From: Branchiostoma floridae
Taxonomy: Eukaryota; Chordata; Leptocardii; Amphioxiformes; Branchiostomatidae
Length of the DNA: 44,011 nt
Assembly (NCBI RefSeq): GCF_000003815.2
Contig: NC_049980.1
Location: 10,135,492 to 10,179,502 of the forward strand
Direction of reading: 5' to 3'
Positions within the stretch are counted from its first letter, which is position 1, and every line of letters starts with the position of its first letter. The position numbers were made by a program, and so were the translations under genes. A model generated the notes under the pieces. That model worked only from the letters and a program-made list of their open reading frames with translations, did no database searches and was not told where the DNA came from. This document shows, piece by piece, positions 11,604 to 21,170 of the stretch.

Positions 11604-11920
11604 TGATAAGGTCTCTCTAAGCAAATCATTCTCCGTATAATAATCAGTGGAGTCAGACTGGGCAGCTGATATAGTAGAACAATTTTCCTTACTTTCTCAC
11701 GTTAACTCCAAGTGTCAAGATCAGTTGATGTTATACATCGTGATTTAAGAAAGTACTGCTATTCAATTAATGCTCATCACTACAATAAGATAAAATAAAA
11801 GCATGTTTGTGGATCCACCCTCAACCAAGGGCATTATATGAAAGCCCTTGCCCCAACTATGCATTCGCAAGTTTACTTTTTGTAAAACATGTGTAATCTA
11901 TTTCATTGAAACAAATAGAA

Positions 11921-12109
11921 CTATTCAGGCTGCAGTAGATTGTGCACAGGAAGTTCAGTCTCTAGTGATATACCAGTATTGAAAACGTATTCAATGATCA
12001 AATATACAAACAAGGATGTAAAAGTGACAAACATGGTTGCTACTAGAAGGCATTGGCACGTGGTATGTCCGTGACCGGTCAGCGACTGAGGGTGACCGGT
12101 CATTGTCAC
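11921..12109 (-). CDS. Small ORF with one hydrophobic helix
   Basis: 62 codons including the stop, from ATG at 12109-12107. A short polar N-terminus with two TGHxxSLTGH-like repeats precedes one strongly hydrophobic stretch (about residues 21-42, ending near IIEYVFN), then a polar tail. It would be a single-pass micropeptide if expressed. There is no family match, and its 5' region holds two TGACCGGTCA palindromes. It may be chance. Confidence 0.15.
   Translation of the reverse strand: MTMTGHPQSLTGHGHTTCQCLLVATMFVTFTSLFVYLIIEYVFNTGISLETELPVHNLLQPE
12072..12102. promoter_or_regulatory. Two TGACCGGTCA palindromes 21 bp apart
   Basis: Identical 10-bp palindromes at 12072-12081 and 12093-12102, centre to centre 21 bp (two helical turns). 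The core resembles Grainyhead/CP2 CCGGT sites or paired nuclear-receptor half sites. No assigned target gene. Confidence 0.35.
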
Positions 12110-14183
12110 TGTGTCCCGTAATGGTCAATCCTAATCTGGCACGACAAATCTATTGTGGGAGTCGCCGCTCTGCGTGAGAACACTCATTTTCTCCAGCAAG
12201 GTCGACGAGCTGTTTTCTAATAGCAGGGATTAGCCGCCAATCCTCTTTTGGTAAGCCACCATGCGTGATCCAAATGATCGCGGGCAATGCGGCAGGTGAT
12301 TATCAGTGTGGGATGAATCAGTAAAGATCGTAGGGTTGGGGGTACATGAACGGGAGTGGAGCAAACTACATATATAATCTTGCGTGTTGATGATCGTTAA
12401 CCTTGTTGTGTTTTAAAAAGGAGGACCAGACTTTCTATATTCTATCTCTAATATGTGGAAATATATTTGTTACCAATATATACATGTTGAGATTTTGATA
12501 TTCTATATCTGACCTGAACAACACTCCTTCGTAAATAACGTTTTTTCTCGTGTTTCTATATTATGCCAGTTCACTTTTATCCGCGGGATTACCTGTATCC
12601 TTTGTTTTTGAACACGGGGTTTTAGGGATATCTACTCGAAGTGCAATATTTCAAATATTAATGTTGCAATTTGAAACCAATGTCCGTCGACTAAATGCCA
12701 TGTTTTAGATACAACGGATATAGGTTACCCCGTAGAACTAGTGTTATCTATTGTCACCACATGTCATAAGTTATTTTGCATTATCCATGTTGTTTTTAGT
12801 TTAGTGTGCGATAGGAAAACTTGCAAAGGTGTTTATGCACCTCTTTATTCACATTCTGATGAATTCAATTTTTTTCTTCAAAATTTGTCCTTCCAGGATA
12901 GTCCATGAAAAGATGGGAACATTATGAAAACAAAGTTAACCTTTCCTCAACCAAGTCTCAAATAGTTGTGAATTATCTAACAATTTCAGTGTTGGTTTAG
13001 CTTTTTCAGAGCGTCATTTTTGGTAACACCAACACTGGTGAACGTTGCCGCTAAGGTGGAAACATGTTGCTGTTGTAATACGCATGTCCTTCACTCTTTA
13101 ATTTGGGCCATGTCCCTCATAATCTTCGAAGCAAATTATCCCACACCCTCAAGTGTATGTTTCGTCGCGTGTTATGGCAACGTTATTAGAGGAATGTTTG
13201 ATATGTTCATTCAGTTATAGTTATTTGTTTGCACTCGACCTAAATCCTGTAGAAAGTGGTATTCAGAGTAATAGGCTTTCCATCTGTAGCACCCTTATGA
13301 ACGTTATCATCAGCACTTCAATGAATGGGTGTATAAGCACTTGACCTACTAAGCTTAAAAGCTGGCCAATTTTGCTCTCATTTGCTTATCACTTCTTTTA
13401 CCTTGACTAAAAGTACCGGATTTGACGTTACGTTTGTCGTGAGCCATTGCTTGCACTGCGCAGGCTCACTGGCGTCATACACCACTACACACCCTTATGG
13501 TGATACAGGGGGACTTGCCGTTGCCTTGGCAACTCCCGCCAGAATACGCGGTAGCTGGATCAATGTTGTTTTCGCCATACACGGCGGTGACGTTACAGGG
13601 AATGTCAATACTGAGAAGAGCACGGGTTGTCTGTGCTTACAGAAAGTGACGGGTCAAGGCAATGATGTCAGAGTCAAGGGATACGTTGTTAGCTGGAGTA
13701 ACGTTAACCATGTTGTTTGTCATGTATCTAGGTGACGCGTCCTCCAGAGAAAAACGATCCGCGTATTGTTCGTGCGCGGTTCCAAGGACATTCTGACGGA
13801 GAAATATGCAAATATGAAGCTTCCTCTCATCATAGTTGTGAGGATGAAGGTAATGCGTTAGCGGGTAAACATGACTGATAGGAGTGTGGTAACAAACGGC
13901 TCTTGTACTTCATGGAGAAAATGTCAGTAAACACCTGAGTGGCATGGCGAGTCGTGAAAAATCGTCTGCATTGCTCTAAAACGATGTCGCCATGGTAGCA
14001 GACAGAAAATTTTGAAGGGACGACACTGAGTCAAAGGACAAATGTATCAACCATCATCTAGGACGGATCCCATACTCGTTTGTTGTTGTTTTTAATAAAT
14101 ATACAGGATCATCCTTGCACGATATATTAAAGAGAGCTTAACCTCCCGCTAGATGGCGCTTTTAATCTGCCAGTGGGTCTTGA
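12110..14183. other. Stretch without a supported gene
   Basis: It holds the X-box and a GC-richer block. At 13733-13878 an open frame preceded by an AG acceptor-like site reads VTRPPEKNDP and onward, but without a family match or a second exon it is not called. Confidence 0.45.
13520..13533. promoter_or_regulatory. X-box-like RFX site
   Basis: GTTGCCTTGGCAAC is a near-palindromic match to the RFX X-box consensus used by ciliary and other genes. It lies in a locally GC-richer segment (13440-13830), but no gene start was identified beside it. Confidence 0.4.
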
Positions 14184-14870
14184 TCACTGGCTTGGGTGAG
14201 AAACATATGCAGTACAGTACAGAGGGCAGCGACCTAACCTTGCTGAAACGCATGGTTTCTCAAGACATGCGCGTCCTTCGCGTAATGTCTTATATGATTT
14301 GTAAGAAAAGCACCAGACAGAATTGTCAAAAATCATCTGAACTACGTAACTTGTTATTGAATTCGCTGGGTTCTGATTGAGATGCTTCAAAGAACATGGC
14401 CGCCTTGACGAAACAGCTTTTATCGTATTAAAAAAAAGAAACGTAAGGAAAACCGGTCGTCGAAAGAAAAAGGGAAAGAAAATTGTTTCATAGCGCCTTC
14501 GCTTTGTACTTCCTCCCTTCTCCAAGCAGGTTTGGCCGTCGCCGGGCGACAGTATAGTGCACGTGGTCGGGCGGAATGACTCGGGATTTTTACTGGCTCG
14601 TGAGGGAAGGAAAAATTCCCGACGTATCTCTACTATCTCCGCGGCGCAACTTTTGCTTGGAGAATAATGTATTCCGACAACACTGTATTCTGTAGCATGT
14701 GTGAAGGACACACAAAAAGGACCTGTCCAAAAATCATCAGCACCCTTCAAAGTTGCACACAGTGGCGTATGCAGCAGGTCGTTTGTAACCAAACTTACAA
14801 CCTTCCATTGATTTCTCATTGATATCAAATATGCTTGCTGTTCAGAGCTCGGTAAATCTTGAAGAGTCAT
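14184..14870 (-). CDS. Long uncharacterised ORF (228 aa), doubtful
   Basis: Starts at the first in-frame ATG (14870-14868, MTLQDLPSSE); the frame stays open 20 codons further upstream. It is the longest uninterrupted frame in the window. No domain was recognised. The middle is arginine/phenylalanine-rich (SRRP, KRRRYE, FFPFFFRRP), which reflects a purine-rich stretch of the plus strand and argues for chance openness. No splice partner or promoter is evident. Confidence 0.25.
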   Translation of the reverse strand: MTLQDLPSSEQQAYLISMRNQWKVVSLVTNDLLHTPLCATLKGADDFWTGPFCVSFTHATEYSVVGIHYSPSKSCAAEIVEIRREFFLPSRASKNPESFRPTTCTILSPGDGQTCLEKGGSTKRRRYETIFFPFFFRRPVFLTFLFFNTIKAVSSRRPCSLKHLNQNPANSITSYVVQMIFDNSVWCFSYKSYKTLREGRACLEKPCVSARLGRCPLYCTAYVSHPSQ

Positions 14871-15359
14871 CTTAATGGATACAGCAATATATATCGCCAA
14901 GTTTATAAATTGGGTACTTATTGCTGCCAACGCGGCTGGAAAATTTATTTGCTTTTAGTCCGAGGAATCAATGTCTGAATATGCTTAGAACAGTGCACAG
15001 TCATCGGAGAATCATCCTGTGCACAAATCGATGAAACAGAGACCTGACAATAAAAGTGGCATATGATGCTTGTCACTTACGTTCAATGTCATATATGGAT
15101 ATCGATTGCGTGATTGAATTTTTATATGTAACGTTACTCAAATGTTTTTCACCGGGGACAAATCTGTAAAATAGATGAAACTGTTGACAGTGTGATTCAA
15201 CCTGGTTCGAATAATAGGAATGCTTAATTAGGGTGTTGATGTTGGTGACCCCAATACAGCTTGATTTCCCAGGAGTGGCCAAAGAGGCCAAAAAGTCATG
15301 ACCGTCGGTGGCACTTTCCTGCTTTTGATGTACTCTCGTCTGCCGAAGGGCTACTCCAC

Positions 15360-15608
15360 TAATCTCCAAGCAGATCCTACTGTAGCATTAGATAATAGCC
15401 AAAGCTGGCAGAGTCCGGAGTGAAGCCGGCCTAGGAGTGTATGTCGCTACCACAGGGAGGGGCTTCAACACCATTGTTGAATAGAAATGCTCCTCCCTGG
15501 TTCAGTGACGGCAGATCTCCGGTAGCGAAACACTCTCCTAGGCTGGCTTCACTCCTCTGCCAGCTTTTGATACTGTGTTATGCTACCGTAGGATCTGCTT
15601 GGAGATTA
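15360..15608. mobile_element. MITE-like element with ~75-bp terminal inverted repeats, copy 1
   Basis: The ends TAATCTCCAAGCAGATCCTA and its reverse complement enclose arms of about 75 bp that pair across TGGCAGAG and GGCCTAGGAG segments. It is the same family as 19163-19328. No coding capacity and no clear target duplication. Confidence 0.75.
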
Positions 15609-16631
15609 CTGCCCCATGTGAACATTTCATTACCACTTCACACAAAACTGCAACCAGGTTTAACTTAGATCCACTAGAATAATAAAAACGAATGGTGTTT
15701 ATTATCATACAGAGAAGTACCGACTCCTCGAGAGATGTTTTCATCTGCACAGCTAGCATATAATCTATCATTGACTACATCTCAGCCGCTAACGCCCACA
15801 CCTTACTTCGGCTCGACGACTGTAATCGACATTTCCAGGAAGAAGAGCTATGTATGGATCACTGATCTGTTTTCTAAGAACTTGTCATCCCAGATGCATG
15901 GTCACATGAACATACATTTCTACCTGAGTATGATCATGATGACACTTGATTGATACGGTTCCCTAATATGCTACATGCTACCGCATTCAGTCGTCACTTC
16001 ATGGTAGAAGATGATATACAAATATTAATATAAGTAAAGGTTATCATTTTATATGTCACTAAAATCATACTTCGCATAAATATTACGTCTCAATAGAGAT
16101 GATCTTAAATTACTGACTAAGGCCACGTTGATTTGATTATATGGATGACATCCGCGCTCGCACCAATTTTCGGCCATTTCCAAAAAAAAAAAGTTTTCGA
16201 CCACACAATGAATTGTGCAAAGCAGCTGTAAATATTCCGTAGGTTGAAAAAAAAGTATCAGAAAACAGATAACTAATGCCATATATAGAATACCAAAATG
16301 AATCTAAAGTCAAAGAATAAGGTGTGAAAGGACGGAAAAAAAAATCTATTGTTGGTTGGGGGAGGTACCAGTACAGAAAATTCAGGTCCAGAGGATCATG
16401 GCATACCATACTATGTGTGTTTAGTCCTATGTTCAACCTTCCTGGCCACTTTGATTTCATACTGAAGGCAACTTTTTTTTTTTTGGCCAAACTTTTTTTT
16501 ATTCGCTCGCTCGCATCAGTTTTGGAGTTCCCGGAGGATGTCATCCATATAATCAAATCAACATGGCCTAACTGATTTCAAATGTAGTCTATTCAATGAG
16601 AAATTGTTTCCGTAACTGATTTATTGATTGC

Positions 16632-16670
16632 TGGATGGATGGATGGATGGATGGATTGATTGATTGATTA
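16632..16670. repeat. (GGAT)n/(TGAT)n microsatellite
   Basis: GGATGGAT repeats pass into TTGATTGA repeats. Confidence 0.9.
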
Positions 16671-18129
16671 AGGACAAATTCATTTTCCAATTACTTATTT
16701 TGCAATACTTGATATTCATTCATCCAGTTTTTTTTTCTTATATTTGCTGTGTCCATAGTCGCGATGTTCTGCGCGTGCGCCATCCAAACATTCAAATTAA
16801 GACAGAAACACGGAAAACGAGTCACGCAGTTTTTATTTCCAGACTGAGATTCGGTATTACCGTCTTTATTCTTCATTTTCCTCCATGACCTTCACATTTG
16901 TAGAACGATCCGTCCTGAGACCATTAGTGCACCCGCTAATAGATGAACATCATCCAAACATATCAGGCGGATCGTTACTCACTTAGCTTATTTCGTTGCA
17001 GATACATGTTTTGGGGTTCCATCTTGATTAAGTGCCTTGCTTAGGTCAAGGTTTTCTGGTATACATTCTGTTCAACTAGCTCCGGATTCAGCGTTCTGCG
17101 TCGTATTTATATATAGACGAGATATCACAAAGTAGAATTTTCTCATTTATTTTATTAAGCTTATGTGAGTTTCTGTGCTGTTGTAAGGGAAAAGGTTTTT
17201 TTAACCTTTTTTTAGGGATCTTTAAAATAAATTCCTCTGTGAAACTTTACAGAACTTCCAGAACACCGTTGTTGTCCATGGCTTGTTGTATTTGTTTGAA
17301 CGAATACGCGTTCACATTTGTTTGATAGTAGACTGATAGGACATGGCGGATTCAAAAAGCTCTTTAGAGCTAAACCAGGACAACGTTGATAAACTGTTGA
17401 GAGCACTCCTTGTAAATATATAACATGTATGTAGGCTTAGTTGCAAATGGCATTAGGTGCTTATAGGCGCGGATAGATCCGTATTTTCCGTTTTTTAAGT
17501 GTTTTTTTAAGTTGTCTTTCAGAAGCTTAAAGATGTCGTAAATGATTATTAAACCGCCCTTAATACACGTTTAAAGCTCATTACCTCTGAAGCCTTTTTA
17601 CGTCTCATATACGTGTTAATTATAACGTGTGGAAAAGTGCCATTTTAGCAGGATAAAGCACGTTTTAAAGCAAGCAAAATACAATGGATGAAACTTAAAT
17701 GAATTTTATTTAATTACGCGAGAAATATAACATAGAAAAGTAAAAAAAAACTACAGCCTACTAGGTTTTGTGGCCTTTTATTCTGATGTAGTCGACAGTT
17801 GAAGCAATCACAGCGTCTGTGCAGTTCCGTGCAGTATCCAAGTCCACAGTCCCTATTCTAGTGTCTTAGGGCAAGTTAAATGGAGCACACGGTTCCATCT
17901 GGCCACCACAGGAATAGTAATCCGGCAGGATTCTTGAGTGACCGATATGACTCGTGTTGGATGGTTTTGGATTATTTGGACGCGAAACTTGTTCAGCTTG
18001 CAGTCTTTGCTTCTATTAATCCATGAGGTACAAGGGTCGTGATTTTCCCATTCTGTTTCGATTTCCAACATCTGCTTCATTAACTTGTACAAAATGATGG
18101 CCATCTCCTATCTTTGCGTTGCGTTCCGC

Positions 18130-18176
18130 CGCCGGGGGTCCTAGGCGGTGATATATCGCCGGGGGTCCTAGGTGGT
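18130..18176. repeat. Two direct copies of CGCCGGGGGTCCTAGGYGGT
   Basis: Copies at 18130-18149 and 18157-18176 differ by one base; period 27 bp. They lie just before the longer tandem array. Confidence 0.8.
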
Positions 18177-18266
18177 AACAACAGTGTCACGGCCACAACT
18201 TGCGGGTTAGAACAGGTCTAAACTTTCTTCGTTACTTCTATTCAAATGTAACGGAATGTTAACATG

Positions 18267-18850
18267 TACACGCTAAAAGGAAAGGGTCTCTCCCTGTTCA
18301 CATAAACTGCAAGTAGAGGAAGATTAAACATGCCGTATATTCAGCAGAAAAAGGCAATGTTTCATAAAACTTTTGGAACGGCATATAAAGCTAAACGGGG
18401 GGATGGCCTCCTTCGCTTAAACTGTGCAGAAAAAAAATAGATTAAACGGAAAAACGCAAAATTTCACACGTTTTGAGAACATATAGGCTAAACAGGAGAG
18501 GTCCCTGTTTGCTCAAACTGCGAGGACAGAAAGATTAAACATGCCACATGTTCAACAGAAGTACGCAACATTTCATATACGTTTTGGGAACATATAAGCT
18601 AAACGGGGGAGGTCTAGCCTTGTTTGCTTAAACATCACGGACAGAAAGATTAAACATGCCGTATGTTCAACAGAAATACGCTACATTTCATCTATACGTT
18701 TTGGGAACATATAAGCTAAAAGGGGGAGGTCTTGCCCTGTTTGCATAAACTGTGCGGACAGAAAGGTTAATCATGCAGTATGTTCAACAGAAATACGCAA
18801 CATTTCTTCATATAAATATTTTGTGAGCATATAAGCTACACGGAGGTGAT
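18267..18850. repeat. Tandem repeat, about 5-6 units of ~98-120 bp
   Basis: Units restart at about 18267, 18383, 18481, 18592, 18709 and 18829 with ATATAAGCTAAACGGGGGAG-like starts. They share GACAGAAAGATTAAACATGC, GTATGTTCAACAGAAATACG and CGTTTTGGGAAC blocks. Units are diverged, and one is shortened by about 15 bp. It is a minisatellite, with no open frame maintained across units. Confidence 0.85.
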
Positions 18851-19154
18851 CTGTACATTAGGCGGGTTGCTAGGGCCGTTGGATTCCCTGCGTAGGAATA
18901 TGCGACACTGATTAAAAGTACTGAATAGAGTAGCTACTGTCTGCATCAGCCCGGTCCAAAAGGCTGGTGCCGAAACATGCAAGAATGGAGAGCGAGAGAA
19001 ATTCACTTTATATATAATTTAGAGAAAGCAGGACAGTTGACCAAACAATCTCTTGGAGGGGGGGGGGGGGGCGGGGGCTAACAAAAGGAGGCAGAAAATA
19101 TTTCCAAACGTTTCATATTAATAATAACTTAACGTGTTACGTAGAGTAAGTGTG

Positions 19155-19336
19155 GCTTCGCCTAAATCTCCAAGCAAATCCTACGGTCGTAAGATAGTAT
19201 CAAAAGCTGCTAGAGTAGTGAATGACAAAGGAGTGTGCTCCAGTATCCAACTCACTCCTAGGCCGGCTTTACTCCTCTGACAGCTTTCGATACTACCTTA
19301 GGCTACCGTAGGATCTGCTTGGAGATTAGCTTCGCC
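19155..19336. mobile_element. MITE-like element, copy 2, with 8-bp target duplication
   Basis: Element 19163-19328 (166 bp) has ends TAAATCTCCAAGC and GCTTGGAGATTA, flanked by direct repeats GCTTCGCC at 19155-19162 and 19329-19336. An 8-bp duplication is the size made by hAT-family transposases. The internal arms match copy 1 at 15360-15608. Confidence 0.8.
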
Positions 19337-20282
19337 TGGAAAGGTAACGGTATAGATGTAAGAAAGGACAGTACGAAATACGCTGTAGAAATTACTGGGA
19401 CAGAAATACATCAACTTGTAAAGATACAGGAACGGTTTTGCCAAAGAAATGACAAGTGGTTATTAGGTTATCATTTGTTTTGTACAGTGGTACGGGGCGC
19501 ATGCCGTAAAAACATTGCCTTCGCGTCAGGGGTCTGACAAGCCCACACCACAGACTTCACACCGCACCCCAGACGGCACGGCGCCCTCAGTTTGGGTTCA
19601 CGTCCTGTATGGACTGTCACTATGACTGGCCGGCGTCAAACCTTTAGAAAAGCTCAGCGACATGTCCGTGGTATTTCAATGATGTGACTCCATCTCCATA
19701 TTAGCTGACTGATATGACAGCCATTCTTCTTTCAAATTCCTCGAAATTATCACCAGATATTTTTGCGCAACTTTTGGACGGGGATTAACCTGCATGTAGT
19801 TGACTACTCCTTTGTGACTGCGACGACTAGAAGTAGGGTCATCATTGGAGGACGTTTGGAACCTTGATGACAAATGATCGTGAGCTGAAGACATCTGTCT
19901 TTTTGTGTTATAACAAATGATCTTCATTTATATAACGTTAGTCTTTATGTGGGCAGTACATCCGAACTGTGAATCAATTGCTCCCCATGTTGTCACATGA
20001 CGGATGGGCGCTTTTCAATGCCACAACAATGGGCGACTTTGGCAGCGCAACAACAAGTCCCATTTATGCAAATTTATCAGCTTTGTTGGTCAAGTCGTCT
20101 TGACAGCGTCTAGACCGCCGGTATTCAGGGGCAGCGGTGGCAAAGGGCAGCTCGAGTAACAGGTGGTGATGGTACTTCTGTCCAACAACTGCAGAGTTTC
20201 TGTATTTGTACTGTTGATCGTTCATGTTCTACCGAAGACAAATCGTCATGAAGACACTTGAAGACAAGTGCTAAACGATTAG

Positions 20283-20317
20283 ATCAAGGAGGTTATATCA
20301 GATATAACCTCATTGAT
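20283..20317. repeat. Palindromic repeat ATCAAGGAGGTTATAT, copy 2
   Basis: Arms 20283-20298 and 20302-20317 pair with one mismatch around a 3-nt loop, with the same arm sequence as 6794-6841. Confidence 0.7.
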
Positions 20318-20583
20318 TAGATCAATGCGACTAGTCTATTTCTGAAATAGAATGGAACATACCAGACTTTAATATTCTTTGAAACTACCTTTCAAAGCTT
20401 CTAGGACAGACAGAAATGGGGACAATTGGTGTAATAAAAAAGTTTATATTTCTTTTATTCACATCCATCACCAAGTGCAACGATAGACAGAATAATTTCC
20501 TATTGATGCTGTAAAAGAATGAAGTTTATCGAAGGTCTATACCCTCCATGACCGGAGCGGAATGACATTCATGATCGCCGTCT

Positions 20584-20712
20584 GACAGAGATGGAATTTG
20601 TTTGCATTAGGTAATGGCACAGTTTTCTCTTTTGGCTTTATCATGAATCATAGTAGAAGCCTAAAGAGAGAACTGTGACATTACCTAATGCGAACAAGTT
20701 ACTATCTCTGTC
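20584..20712. repeat. 129-bp near-perfect hairpin
   Basis: The left arm (GACAGAGAT... through GCATTAGGTAATGGCACAGT to about 20637) pairs with the right arm (from about 20657, AAGCCTAAAGAGAGAACTGT, to ATCTCTGTC at 20712) around a loop of about 20 nt. The size fits a foldback MITE; a microRNA-type precursor is an alternative. Confidence 0.7.
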
Positions 20713-20907
20713 GACCAACGTTACTAAAATAATCTTTAGCATTACTCATACAAGACAGCGTGGGACGATAATATTCTCTACCAGACGCAGGCAGCTGGAA
20801 ATATAGTATACATTCGCCAAATCGGTTGAATTATGTTCCAAAGGGCAGCAAGCACCGTTTGCTATCTACGGACGAATTTTTCTCAAAGGAAAGATCAGTG
20901 TCCCCTA

Positions 20908-21170
20908 CCATCTCATCTCATCTCATCTGTTCCTTGGTCTTACTGTTTGATCTTTGGGACACTAGGCTACAAAAAATACTGGCAACCAGTTTTCTCCAAG
21001 TTGTCGGTTCTCTGTTCTTCCTAGTGTTTCGCTTAGTGTCATTCTGTCCATTTTCTGGCGTTATCCTCCCATCTTTTCTGTGGTCTACACCACTCTCCAC
21101 GTGCTCTTTCTTCCTCTATGGACGCCCTGCATGATAGTTTTTGCTAGTCCTGAGCGACCGTGACACGGTG
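20908..21170 (-). mobile_element. LINE 3' end, broken reverse-transcriptase C-terminus
   Basis: Minus-strand fragments in shifting frames read LAKTIMQG, then MTLSET in another frame, then TENR/ENRE and WRKLVASI with SLVSQRSN. These are segments I recognise from the C-terminal tail of invertebrate LINE polyproteins (the LAKTIxQG ... ENRxxWRxLVAS pattern). Stops and frameshifts interrupt it. It ends in a short (ATGAG)n tail at about 20911-20930, typical of a LINE 3' terminus. Clade not assigned. Confidence 0.65.

Larger units (their letters stand above)
14931..18128. other. Repeat-rich stretch without a supported gene
   Basis: It holds MITE copy 1 and a microsatellite. An 83-residue open frame on the minus strand at 18104-17853 starts MAIILYKLMK, but has no recognisable motif and no splice context, so it is not called as a gene. 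Confidence 0.5.
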
